Assembly: GCA_905250885.1 (NCBI GenBank) | Contig: CAJNOQ010001880.1 | Span: 1-27,738 of the forward strand | DNA: 27,738 bases | Source of the DNA: Didymodactylos carnosus | Lineage: Eukaryota; Rotifera; Eurotatoria; Philodinida; Philodinidae | Reading direction: 5' to 3' | Part shown: piece after piece, positions 9,130-18,593 of the stretch | Position numbering within the stretch: the stretch's first letter is position 1 | How the letters are laid out: each line of letters starts with the position of its first letter | The notes under the pieces: model-generated | Databases searched by the model: none | Seen by the model: only the letters and a program-made list of their open reading frames with translations | What the model was told of the DNA's origin: nothing | Translations under genes and position numbers: made by a program

Positions 9130-10190
9130 TGCTATTATCTGAGATTGGATGTCATAGTGTGCTTCGGGAACGATAAACTGTCGGATTTTGTCTCGAAGGG
9201 TATACCGTGGTAAACCTGACTGGGAGCCCTGATTTTTCCATAGATATACGGCTGTCGATCTGCAGTTCCTCTTTAGAATGGTGAAAACTGCAGATCTCTA
9301 TCACCTTTCGTTTAAAAGTTATAAGCAGTTTGCTATTTAATATATCTAAAAACGAAAACCCATAACCTAGAAACGGTGTATGAATTTGGAATTCATTCAC
9401 ATATTTTAAAAGTAGTATGTGTCTGCTACAATTTATTTACAAAGGGCAAATTGAGATGTAATTTTATTTAAATAAAAAATTGATTTCATTGTCGCTGGGT
9501 GTTAGCTAAAATCATTCATCAGATCGCCGAGGCATTGTGTATCGCTAGTTATCGGAATGTATTAAACTAGACAACGTAGTAGCTGTAGTAGCTGTTAAAG
9601 GATAGAAAATAGAACTTATATCTCAAAAAACTAAATATGAACGCATTTTCACATTTTAATTTTTTTTGTAATCGGGCTGAATCTTTTGACATATCCAACT
9701 ATTTAACAAACGAAATAACTATACTTTCCCTTTTTTTAACTAGGAATTATATACATAATTCTTGATGACAGCTATTACACGCATTAATTTGCCTTAGAAC
9801 TGTATCAACCTATACATATGCGTTGAACTTACTCACGTATAGATATTTGAATGAATTGCAACGGCATTGTACCGTTAGAAAAATTTTTTTTAAAAATCAA
9901 AGCTAAATAGAAAAGAATTCAGAGATATGTATTCGATAGGGTAATGTCGATTGTCTATGAATATAATATTTTCCCTACACTTGGTGCAGCGGCGACCGTG
10001 AATCAGAAGATTTTCTAGAGTTACGGAAATCCTTAGGGTTTTGACGAAACAAAACGTTATTTCCCAGATGAAAAGTAGAATTGTCATATATCGTTCGAAA
10101 GAACTCGTTAATGCGCATCGAATGGGAGACCGGCCTGATTTGAGAAAATCTGCAATTACGCAATATCTATATAGGGCCCAAAATTTTACA
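9130..10190. other. Gene-free stretch
   Basis: No coding region I trust. Frames on the minus strand around 9152-9400 and 9890-10234 are open but lack recognisable domains, and the second starts with GTG rather than ATG. No repeat structure is obvious. Confidence 0.5.
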
Positions 10191-10220
10191 AACAATACAT
10201 AATGAAAATTATGTATTGTT
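10191..10220. repeat. Perfect 13-bp hairpin with GAAA loop
   Basis: AACAATACATAAT (10191-10203) pairs perfectly with 10208-10220 around the four-base loop GAAA. On the plus strand this is a GNRA-type tetraloop hairpin. The context is gene-free. Confidence 0.8.
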
Positions 10221-10643
10221 CGAAAACATACCACTGGATAACCCTTGAAATTCTCTACAAAGTGAGCTAGTCACAATATCCAGACAGGTCGGACCAGCCA
10301 TTAAAGATATGGAAAAGAAGCTTTTGGGTGTTATCTAAGCAGTACAGTGTGTCATAATCACAAGAACTCTCTTGTTTTTGACCTTTTAGTAAAAGCTAGA
10401 ACCAATCTGAATAATGTTTTGAATAGCCCGAAGATTTTTCTATCAGATTAGGTATATATCGGCCTTTCATGAGAAAAGTTGATAACAGAGCTTCTTGAAA
10501 ACCTGACCGTTGAAAAACCAAGTCCCTAGTTTTTAGTGAGAAAATTTTGCAAACCATATAGCCTGGTAGAGCGAAAAATTGTGAGCAAAATAAGACTTCT
10601 CCCGGCATTCAATAGCGCTTTTTCACGCAACTGCAGTCGATTT

Positions 10644-10882
10644 TATATAGATGAAATTATAGCGCGAGAAATTGTCTATCGAATGGTATATCTATCGTAG
10701 TGGCTACTTGAGAAACGTTGATCATAGGATCCTCACCGTGGATTAAGTCACCCGCACTTCACGGCTTTCCAGACAGTATTTCTAATGTCAAGGGGTCCTA
10801 GGACACTGCTTTCACTATCATATATATATGAAGTTGTAGCGCAAGAAATTCTCTATCGATTGGCACGTCTATCGTGGTGGCT
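10644..10882. repeat. Direct repeat of ~62 bp, 178 bp apart
   Basis: The block 10644-10705 (ATATAGATGAA, TAGCGCGAGAAATT, TCTATCG, TGGCTA) recurs at 10822-10882 with scattered substitutions. Both copies contain GTCTATCG-type words and end in GTGGCTA. It is probably a tandem remnant of a repeat. Confidence 0.75.
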
Positions 10883-10899
10883 AGATGATAAAGGGTGTC

Positions 10900-11430
10900 A
10901 TAGATTATCTTAGACTTTTTGCACATAGAAGACTATTTTTCATAGACGAAAGTATTTCTAAACATACTTGGCCTCAGAACGACTATTTCCGTATACGTGA
11001 TAGCTTTTTTATTCAGCTTTTTTCTGAACACAACCAAGGTCGCGATTATCTTGCAAGTATTTAACTTGATAAACTGTAAGAGACTGACAGCTATTAAGAA
11101 CAGTTAGTTTCGACAAAATATTTGTCATTATCAAGAAAACATATAGTAGCAGTAATATTAACGTAAGGAAAACTGGATACAAGGACTCTATGCAGAATAT
11201 GTATATATATATATATGCCAGACAATGCTTGCGAAACATCTAGATAGTAGATACAATTACAACCAGGGAGAGAGAATTGTTTCGTCACAGATAGAAAGAA
11301 AAAGAAAATTGATTTTAAATGAAATCAAGCGTGCTACATTCATCATATAAATTATACGTGTACTTGTTAATTCTTTTAAAGCACAGATGATGGAACAGCA
11401 GCTCCGATGTTAAGTTGGGATTGCCCGTCA
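10900..11430. other. Gene-free stretch with TA microsatellite
   Basis: AT-rich sequence with a short (TA)n run near 11200-11217. No domain, repeat family or RNA gene recognised. Confidence 0.5.
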
Positions 11431-11439
11431 GAATAACTG

Positions 11440-11468
11440 AAAGCTAGTCTGACTGTAAGACTAGCTTT
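11440..11468. repeat. Perfect 11-bp stem-loop
   Basis: AAAGCTAGTCT (11440-11450) pairs with AGACTAGCTTT (11458-11468) around a 7-nt loop, followed by T residues. It resembles a bacterial terminator, but the setting is eukaryotic. It sits immediately left of the CpG-rich patch. Confidence 0.7.
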
Positions 11469-11506
11469 TTCATGATGATTGCGATCATGTCATCCCCAAA
11501 TCCGCT

Positions 11507-11640
11507 TTCGCGACTCATTCGCGGCACGGTCGCGCTGTCAGGACCGCGATCGCTATGATATCCCGCAGGTCGCGATGAAATCCTGTATTCATGTCGCGAT
11601 CGCGATCTATTCTTAAACTCGCGGCGTGATCTTGATCAAA
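11507..11640. repeat. CpG-rich patch of degenerate CGCGATCG words
   Basis: TCGCGATCGCGATC, CCGCGATCGC, GGTCGCGATG and related words recur within about 130 bp. This gives a local GC and CpG content far above the surroundings, and several are self-complementary. It is probably the interior of a small degenerate transposon or a minisatellite; no ends were identified. Confidence 0.6.
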
Positions 11641-12480
11641 TCTTACTTTCGAAAAGAATTTTTCTTCAAGACTGCGTCGACAGTCATGGTTCCATGGCTC
11701 GCTTCAAGATCAGAAACTGCTAAGGAGCAATTAAAGTAAACGAATTTTAAAATTCGCAACGCGGCTCACGCCACGTACTGGAATTTTGTTGAAGATAGTG
11801 AGTAACTTTTTGAATTACAAGAACGCAAAAGAATTCTTTTTCTGTTATTTTAAAGTGAGCATTTATATATTTGGTATATAGAAATAGAGTCCGCATTTGT
11901 TTCTATCAGATATAGTAGACACGTGTAGCATTGAAGATGTGTTTTTGTTATTCTCACTTTACATGTGATACAAAAAAAATCAGTGTACGTTATGTACGAA
12001 CACTTCATATTTTCTTAAAATGGTGTGCAGACTAATTCACACTCGAATTTTTTGCAGTTTATATCTACTTTTTTCACTTTTTCTAAGGGAATCGCATGAG
12101 AAAATAAGTAATTTATATACAAAGTAAGTACACAGTAATTTTAAAATATATGAACTTCTACTATGTGCAGCTTCGTTAAGTATGTTAACTTCGCCAGGTC
12201 TCAAAATAAAAATGCACTGAAGTGAGAAATGCATCAAAGGTGCAATCGTGAGTATCCCCGGTGTAAGATCGCTTAAGTACTTAGTCTAGAGATTCTCTCT
12301 ATATGCTCCAAATATGAGCTCAAAAGCGGTGAATCACTTCAAACCGTTCCCTCGTTAGTTTATTTTAAGCACATAGAAAGTGACAGACCTGTAGTATTCC
12401 AGTAATTTATCTAGTATCTAATTTGGTCGATGTTTAACCAGTAGTCTTCGTATCATCTGTACACCTGAACGTATGACAAG
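11640..12480. other. Gene-free stretch
   Basis: AT-rich. No open frame on either strand has recognisable domains, and no repeat is obvious. Confidence 0.45.
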
Positions 12481-12486
12481 GTAGAT

Positions 12487-12648
12487 ATGTTGCCTATATA
12501 CTTCTTAGAACCACTACTCATCACAGTTTTCTCAGTCTTCAACTTTATTATCATTTCATTCAAAGTTACTGGTACCAAGCTGAAGGACACTTGGTGTCCG
12601 GAAAATTCTGGGAGAGACTCGGACTCACCCACCGTGTCTCCGCTATGA
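12487..12648 (+). CDS. Small unrecognised ORF with one hydrophobic segment
   Basis: ATG at 12487-12489 opens 53 codons ending TGA at 12646-12648. Residues about 3-26 are hydrophobic (PLLITVFSVFNFIIISF) and could be one membrane helix. The rest is polar and Ser/Asp-rich (TWCPENSGRDSDSPTVSPL). An in-frame stop lies shortly upstream, so this is a tiny protein, a terminal exon, or a relic. The minus strand is also open here, which weakens the case. No family recognised. Confidence 0.25.
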   Translation: MLPIYFLEPLLITVFSVFNFIIISFKVTGTKLKDTWCPENSGRDSDSPTVSPL

Positions 12649-12776
12649 GTAGTTGTCAACAACAACAACCTAGGAAATCTCAGAGTGCGAAAAAAGCACC
12701 AGGAAAATCAGTTGCTCGTCAAATGATAAAAATACAAATTGCTATTCATAAAAAAGAAACAACAACTTTGGTTTAA
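12645..12776 (+). CDS. Small basic unrecognised ORF
   Basis: ATG at 12645 overlaps the stop of the preceding small frame by four bases. It encodes 43 residues, rich in Gln and Lys (QQQQPRKSQSAKKAPGKS). AATAAA follows at 12783-12788. The frame is open further upstream (through FWERLGLTHRVS), so the ATG may not be the true start. No family recognised. A frameshifted continuation of the frame at 12487 is possible. Confidence 0.25.
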   Translation: MSSCQQQQPRKSQSAKKAPGKSVARQMIKIQIAIHKKETTTLV

Positions 12777-12851
12777 AAAAATAATAAAAAATATTCGTTA
12801 TTGCGCAACATATATCCAGCGACGAAGTGGTAATTAAATTAAAAATGATAT

Positions 12852-12901
12852 AGTCGAGAGAAGAAGTAAAGAACTGCTATCCTTTACTTCATCTCTCGAC
12901 T
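12852..12901. repeat. Long hairpin: 20-bp stem, one mismatch, 10-nt loop
   Basis: AGTCGAGAGAAGAAGTAAAG (12852-12871) pairs with 12882-12901 with a single mismatch. It lies between the small plus-strand frames and the 3' end of the dioxygenase, just beyond that gene's likely polyadenylation signal (12933-12938). It could be a small-RNA precursor, a 3'-end structure, or a relic of a tiny inverted-repeat element. Confidence 0.85.
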
Positions 12902-12932
12902 GTTTTGATTTGATACTGCTCTTCCGAATCAA

Positions 12933-12938
12933 TTTATT
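12933..12938 (-). promoter_or_regulatory. Polyadenylation signal AATAAA for dioxygenase gene
   Basis: The minus strand reads AATAAA about 47 nt past the dioxygenase stop codon, at a normal distance. Confidence 0.6.
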
Positions 12939-12984
12939 AAAAGGATAAAAAAAGATGTGTTTTTTAAGAATCTCACAATTCGTA

Positions 12985-14121
12985 CTAGGTTTCATTAAGA
13001 TTTAACACTTTCTTTTCCACTCTGTAATCTCCATCATACATTCTCATTTGTTTACTGTCAGTACTATAGTATCCCAGAGCATCTGTCGCAGTTCCATCTA
13101 ACAAATCTCGACAGTCAACGAGTTCTTTAATGACTAAGTTTAAGCGTTTAATCAATTCATCTTTTGTAGGCCATTTCTTATTATACATCAGCAATGCTTT
13201 TAGTTGTTCTCGAGCACGCCAAGATTTATGCAGCGTAAACTCATAATTAGTTGTTGGTTCCATACGGAACGTATCATAACGAGTTTTTTCTATGGCAAAC
13301 GGATTTCTTGACATGTAAGAATTAACAACCGTGATTCTAGGTTCGGTACCTGCCATAACTGGTTTAACTCTATGTTGAACTGCACAGCCTTGCATGAAAA
13401 TGACTGAACCTGGTCCATCAAATTCAATATTTTTAACATATTCATCAGGTACATTTCCATTATATTGTGAAATTAATTTTGATGCTTCTTGTTTTTCTCT
13501 CTCAATCAATTGAAGTTCACCGCCAACCGTATTAGTCATGTCACAAGTAAGAATTATAATAACAAATGGAACACTGTCTGTATGCCATTGATCCACACCC
13601 TTATCCGGATCAACTAAGCCAATATTTGTGTGACTATATGTCGACTTTAAGGTAGTTACCATTAAAGGTTCTCCGCATAATTTTGACAAATAGTCGCGAA
13701 CAACGGGACATCGATTAAAATCTTTAATCCATTGTGATCTATAGCCAATAGATTGAATATAATTTGGCTGACGTAGATCTCCTTGACAATTGACAAATTC
13801 TCGTTTGATTATTGCTTTTAACACTGAATACCCTTCGTCACTTAGAATACGAAAGGGAGCAGTATATGCCAATGGATACTTGTCATTTCTATCTGTAGAT
13901 ATATATTTCACCTGTTGAAAATTATTATTTAATAAAACAACAAAATCTGGTTCAGTGAATTTCAAATGAATTTGTGGATCATACAAGGGCTCATTTTCTA
14001 CCATAGAAAAGGCTTCGTACTGCAAATCAGCCGATTCAAATACATCGCCAACAAAATATTGCCAATCCTCTTCTGACTGGAGTTCTTCATATTGAATATG
14101 TCTCACATTAGCCATTTGCAT
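12985..14121 (-). CDS. 2-oxoglutarate/Fe(II)-dependent dioxygenase-like protein
   Basis: A single uninterrupted frame of 378 residues from ATG at 14121; a second ATG lies two codons on. The core has the iron-binding triad of the double-stranded beta-helix fold: HTD at about residues 180-182 (in VDQWHTDSVPF) and His about 250 (in QGCAVQHRVKPV). Arg about 262 (PRITVVNSYM) is positioned to bind 2-oxoglutarate. GGELQLIE and GPGSVIFMQG are the usual strands between them. By family it would couple 2-oxoglutarate decarboxylation to hydroxylation of a substrate that the sequence does not reveal. The flanking ~170 N-terminal and ~110 C-terminal residues carry no motif I know. No intron is seen, which is compatible with horizontal acquisition but does not prove it. 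The 5' end of this gene is repeated in inverted orientation at 14249-14420. Confidence 0.85.
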   Translation of the reverse strand: MQMANVRHIQYEELQSEEDWQYFVGDVFESADLQYEAFSMVENEPLYDPQIHLKFTEPDFVVLLNNNFQQVKYISTDRNDKYPLAYTAPFRILSDEGYSVLKAIIKREFVNCQGDLRQPNYIQSIGYRSQWIKDFNRCPVVRDYLSKLCGEPLMVTTLKSTYSHTNIGLVDPDKGVDQWHTDSVPFVIIILTCDMTNTVGGELQLIEREKQEASKLISQYNGNVPDEYVKNIEFDGPGSVIFMQGCAVQHRVKPVMAGTEPRITVVNSYMSRNPFAIEKTRYDTFRMEPTTNYEFTLHKSWRAREQLKALLMYNKKWPTKDELIKRLNLVIKELVDCRDLLDGTATDALGYYSTDSKQMRMYDGDYRVEKKVLNLNET

Positions 14122-14145
14122 AGTTTTCAAAAACAATTATCGAAA

Positions 14146-14157
14146 TATTTATATAGA
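14146..14157 (-). promoter_or_regulatory. TATA-like element upstream of dioxygenase
   Basis: The minus strand reads CTATATAAATAT about 25-36 nt before the ATG. The same motif is preserved in the inverted copy (plus strand, 14262-14273), so the duplication carried the promoter as well as coding sequence. Confidence 0.45.
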
Positions 14158-14248
14158 GAGACATGTTATTATCTTTTGTTTCACCTTTAAAGTTAAAATT
14201 TTCTCGTACCCATATAAAAAAGAAACAGTAAAGATAAAATAAACGGTG

Positions 14249-14420
14249 ACAGCATGCCTTTCTATATAAATATTTTGAAATAATTGTTTTTGAGAACTGT
14301 GTAAGCGGCTAATGCGAGACGTATTAAATATGACGAAAACCGCCGGGTGAGATTTGGTAGTATCTTGTTGAGTTGAGTTGTTGCCTTCAATGCTATGGAA
14401 AACTATCAATCTATCGGTTA
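14249..14420 (+). pseudogene. Inverted, decayed copy of the dioxygenase promoter and 5' end
   Basis: The plus strand here mirrors the minus strand from about 14165 leftward: TTCTATATAAATATTT, then TAATTGTTTTTGA, then GGCTAATG, GAGAC, ATATGA. Identity is high for about 85 bp and then fades, with gaps, for another 70-90 bp; TATGG followed by AAAA still aligns near 14394. The start codons are destroyed: the first ATG reads GTG, the next codon CAA reads TAA, and the second ATG reads GCG. Later codons are disrupted by indels. The two arms are separated by a spacer of about 85 bp (14165-14249) and lie head to head. By my reading this is a truncated pseudogene produced by inverted duplication, not a second working gene. 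Confidence 0.75.
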
Positions 14421-14439
14421 TTAACGCGATTAATACCAT

Positions 14440-15689
14440 AAGCTATCTAAACGTACTGTGTATTTGGCTTATAATATGCAGTATTACAAGTGTGCAGACA
14501 CTTTTCCTATAACCTACAAAGATCCCTTCATACTTCATCTTTGGAATAATAATCGGATACATGTTTCAAGTTAACCAAAGTAGCCTAACAGTGACCGCTT
14601 GATTATACAAGTTGAGAGAAATGATATTTTACAAAATTAGTTGAACGGCTTGTCCACGTGACGCGACACTTCGCTGATCAAGTATTTTTTGAATCTTTTT
14701 CATCGGAAATGTGCACGTGAACGAATGGAGTGTAATAGTGTCACTGGCACTTTTGCCGCAGTTGTACCGGCTGCCTCCCTGAACTTTGGGGGAAAATTTT
14801 TGAAAATCAGCGGCTGCAGCTAACATGCAGTGTGCATCCCGGCCAGGTTTTGGTGAGAAAATGAAAGTTGATTTGTCAATGATTCAAATAGTGATTAATA
14901 TACTTTGAAAAATGTTTTTTTGATTTTGGACTCGTCAAGTAGGAAAAATAATGTAAAACATTTTCCTAGCGGGTTTTTTCAGAACCTATCTTTGGTAGAA
15001 TGAATGCGCCCCCCATAGCCCAACTCGAAACCGGTTTAAACTTTCGCAAAACGTTCTGCTATATACTAGCTGTTAGCACAGTTAGCATAAATTAGCATAA
15101 ACTCTTGAGTTGAGATATAAGTTGTTCGAACTGCCAACATTATGGTATGAGTGCGTTTATAACTTAAAGATATTGTATTAAGTTCTTACAGACCCATATT
15201 CCTTTAATGTGATTCTATTTTATTTCGTTATTTTATTTCAAAGAAAATCAAGAACTAGAGAGAAATTTTTCATGATTTTGCAGTCGACCTCACTGTTGGG
15301 GTGTCGCTAGGCAACAGTGGAGTAGAGTAAATATATGAAAAAAAATCTACTGTTCCACAGCAGTAAACCATGGAACTCGTGATTGGTTAAGTGTTCTTTT
15401 TAACATACAAATGTACTGTTTTTCTATTAATTTTTTTCCAGACCAAATCAATAGCATGAATAGCTGTAATAAATAGTATTTATTTGCAACAGATCTCATT
15501 GAATAAAATTTTGCCACAGAAAAGATAGCTTCTGACGACTAAAAGCTATGACGTCATCGACTATGGCGGTAGGTTCATAACAAATAAACAGACACTCGCG
15601 TGTGCTTCTTTTCTTTTTGTGTGTATTATTATGCTTTTTTAATGAACTGGAAGAAAAGAGAAAAGAAGGAATCTTTATGTGAAAATAAA
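14440..15689. other. Gene-free stretch
   Basis: No coding region supported on either strand. Short repeats of TTAGCATA occur near 15080-15100, and a small 8-bp stem-loop lies at 15291-15319. Otherwise AT-rich sequence. Confidence 0.5.
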
Positions 15690-15697
15690 ACAGTGTG

Positions 15698-16227
15698 TAG
15701 GTATGCAACGGTAGCGGTAGTTTACCGGTTTACCGTAACCGGTACTACCGCTACCGCCCTTATCGATCCACAAGTTTTATCGTTCATTGCAGACAGATAG
15801 TATCGATTCTAGAGAGAGTGAAATTCTGTAGAGCATATGACGATGTCGTTATTGTAACAGATTTTGATGCTTTATTCTACGTTTTATTTTTCTCTGCATT
15901 TTATTGGCTTAAGCAGTCTCAAATAAGAAGAAGAAATAATGATTTTTATCGTTTTGTTTAATTTTGTTTTTACATTAACAGTGGATGAAACCTGAGCCAC
16001 TCGCAAAATTTAATTTCGGCTTACTAAGGTTCACGAATTTTGGTTCTTTCATGTGTCTATGAGTTATTAAAGGCTGAGTTAAGTTACATTTGTAACTGTG
16101 TGATTTTTTACAATAAGTTTTATCCGGAAAAGGTTACCTACGGTGACCGGTAAAACGGTATAGGTAGTACCGGTAGAACGGTAGCGGCAGTAGCGTTACC
16201 AGCTTTACCGCTACCGTTGCATGCCTA
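15698..16227. mobile_element. Non-autonomous hAT element (MITE) with intact target duplication
   Basis: The left end TAGGTATGCAACGGTAGC and the right end, reverse-complemented, TAGGCATGCAACGGTAGC match over 22 bp with one difference. The element is flanked by a perfect 8-bp duplication ACAGTGTG (15690-15697 and 16228-16235), the target-site length of hAT transposons. Subterminal regions (15715-15760 and 16135-16210) are packed with ACCGGT and GGTAGCGG words in both orientations. These may be transposase-binding repeats and could fold back. The 530-bp element has no transposase frame, so it would need an enzyme supplied in trans. The perfect duplication suggests it is younger than most elements here. 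Confidence 0.88.
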
Positions 16228-16239
16228 ACAGTGTGTATC

Positions 16240-17230
16240 TGTCTAAAAGAAATCGTGTATGAATGAGTAGTGAATGAGGATGTCAAGGACGAGATTAACG
16301 ACATAGAGTATGGTTCACAAAATTGTATAAAGTTTGAGTTAGAACTAACAATCACAACGAATCGGTATTCGAAGATAGGAACTCCGACACTTGATCAAGG
16401 CATGGAACGTCTTTGAAGGACCCTGTTAGATAGATGTCTGATCGCGAAGTTAGGCATCAATTGCATGGACGATAAAATACTAAGTTTTTCTTGCTTGTTA
16501 ATTCACTTAAAAACAACAAAAAAAAAAATCTTTATCTCTTCATTTAATCTTTATTTTTAAGACTCGCTTATGTTTATTTTATAGCAACTTTATTTTTTTT
16601 TGCGATTTTTCTCAAACGGTACAATGTCTGTGCTCTTCACTCACGTATGTGCGTTAGACTGTTGCAAAAACCTAGAAAAAGTTTGAAAAGGCGAACAATT
16701 GGCTAGAAACCAACTCTTGATGCGGTGCACAAACAGAGTTCATGGGAGTTCTGTAAAAAATGAGTACTTTTCAAAAGAAATCTGAAAAAGTTGGAAGAAC
16801 TCGAAAATATCAAACGATGACCATTTTACGCAGTTTGTGAATGTATTGCCGCATATACACGAGAAAAATCAAGTTTTTTTAGAATCTAAAATTAAGTCTT
16901 TTTGAATATGATCGTACCAAGTGCCTGGATTTTCAAAAGCTGAGCTTAGTTCGAATCTTGCTTCGAGCCTCGCAAAAGCGGGACCGGCATTGATCTTGTC
17001 TAGCTGTGATCGGACAAATTCGACTTAATGTCCTTAGATTCGGATGGGATCACAAGTTTAGTAGAAAGAATGATTTGTCAAAGATAATCTCACAAGATTT
17101 CATCAACAATTTTCAATATTATTCCCAGTTGTAGCTCGGATTTTTGTCTAAAATGCTCACTTCTTATGTAATATAAAAAGCTCCGTTATTACACAGTCTG
17201 GTGTAAAAATTTGTTACGTAAGCATGATGG
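16240..17230. other. Gene-free stretch
   Basis: AT-rich with poly-A and poly-T runs near 16517 and 16590. No coding frame or repeat recognised. Confidence 0.5.
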
Positions 17231-17236
17231 TGATAT

Positions 17237-18013
17237 CAGATTGAGAAACCTTTTTCTGCTAATGTTGTTGATATTTTTCCTAGCGACTTTGATAAATTAT
17301 CAAAAAATCAGTTACTGGCGAAAGCTGTGCAGAATTGATCGCTTGAAAACGATTCTTCTCCTACCTAACATTTCGATACGACAAAATCGTTAATACCGAT
17401 TCAGCAACTTTATTTACATTTTTTATTGAAACTGAGAAGTGAAAATATTGTTAGTGCAAATGGTACGGCTAAAGTAAACGATTCTATAAAAAATATTGTA
17501 AATACGTTACCAGAAACAGTTGTTCAAAGTTGCAACGTTTCATCGAGCGATCCTCGTATACAGCAGATTTTAGTTTCCATAAAAGATATCTTTTCCAATT
17601 CTTGCCCATCTAAACATACTTTTATGAAAAAATTGTGAAGAACTCTTTAATCTTAACTTATTCGACCTGTTGAAATGAGGTTTTCTAGTGGCAAAAAGTT
17701 TTCTACATTCCTTTTCCTCAAATTTTACTTCGTTTATTAAACAACAAAGTTTTTAGAAAAAATTTAATGGAAGGGCTTAAAAAGACTCAAGCTTTCTCAA
17801 ATTCAGATTTAATGTATTCGTACAAAGATGGAAATATTGCCTATCTTACGTTGTGACACTAGAAATCAATTCTTAATACAACTATACGCAGATAAACTAA
17901 CTTGTTGCTCTCCTTTTCGCGGACGTCAAACTAAATACAAAATAAATCTTATATATTTCAGATTGGACAATTTACCTGCTGAATTTCAGCAACCTTTACT
18001 TAGTAAACTATGA
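17237..18013 (+). pseudogene. Decayed gene of a repeat-associated uncharacterised protein family
   Basis: Joining pieces in three segments gives a coherent protein-like trace. 17237-17638 contains stops at 17336-17338 and again near 17370, and reads QIEKPFSANVVDIFPSDFD, then LHFLLKLRSENIVS. 17698-17856 reads FYIPFPQILLRLLNNK and SNSDLMYSYKDGN. 17828-18013, in another frame, reads CDTRNQFLIQLYADKLTCC, then YKINLIYFRLDNLPAEFQQ. The order (a KLR segment, YxPxxxxLxxLL, YKDG, QixLYxDxxxxxxPxxxxxxxHK/YK, Y(F/W)xLxNLP) matches proteins of unknown function that I recall as numerous in Hydra, fish and other animal genomes and usually repeat-linked. Further C-terminal sequence is not recognisable. Multiple stops and shifts mark it as dead. 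Confidence 0.6.
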
Positions 18014-18094
18014 GACAGCATTGAATATCGAAACTATTGATGCATATTTATATTATGTAAGCTATATCGTGAACTATGCTTGAATCGAAACTAA

Positions 18095-18549
18095 AAGGCA
18101 TTATATATCTACCATAGTGCTCCGTTATCGTCGGATTACACTGATGTTATTCGCGTTCAAAATAACATTGGAAGATGCAAAGAACTTTTACGGCGTATTC
18201 AAATGGTACGGAATTCTTTTTCTTCGACTTTGAGAACCCATTACTCTTCTCAAAACGATCTGAACTTGATGAATTTTTTAACAGAACTAGAAGATGCATA
18301 GTTCCAATAGGACCAAAAACTTCATTCACTTTTGATGATCCTAAGAGGAGTTATAGCAGACACAGAGAGCGTTACAGAATGTACCAAAAAAAGACTTTTT
18401 TCGAGAAGCTTCTGAAGTTTGACTTTGAAGCTTTTAAAAGCACAAGCTCTTTCGAAGAACTGCGCAAAAGTATATGCAGTTGCTCAGGTTTAACCATCTT
18501 TAGAAAAACTCACAAAAGACATTTTAGAATAACAGCTTTGTACACTTAG
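18095..18549 (+). other. Two overlapping open frames, neither recognised
   Basis: The frame from ATG 18175 to TAG 18549 encodes 124 residues rich in Phe, Lys and Arg (EFFFFDFENPLLFSKRSELD). A second frame, 18095-18298, is also open and looks at least as protein-like (SDYTDVIRVQNNIGRCKELL, then RIQMVRNSF). Only one can be real, and neither matches a family I know. The position suggests the 3' remainder of the decayed gene ending at 18013, or an independent relic. Confidence 0.3.
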
Positions 18550-18593
18550 CAGAAATTTTTATAGTTACATTCACAGTTGAAACTGCTCTTTCA

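Noticed and set aside
9890..10234. 114-codon minus-strand open frame
   Set aside because: Begins with GTG, has no suitable ATG near its start, overlaps a perfect hairpin, and shows no domain or composition typical of the intact genes here.
11440..11468. Stem-loop followed by T residues as a transcription terminator
   Set aside because: Bacterial-type termination does not apply in an intron-bearing eukaryotic setting, and no gene ends here.
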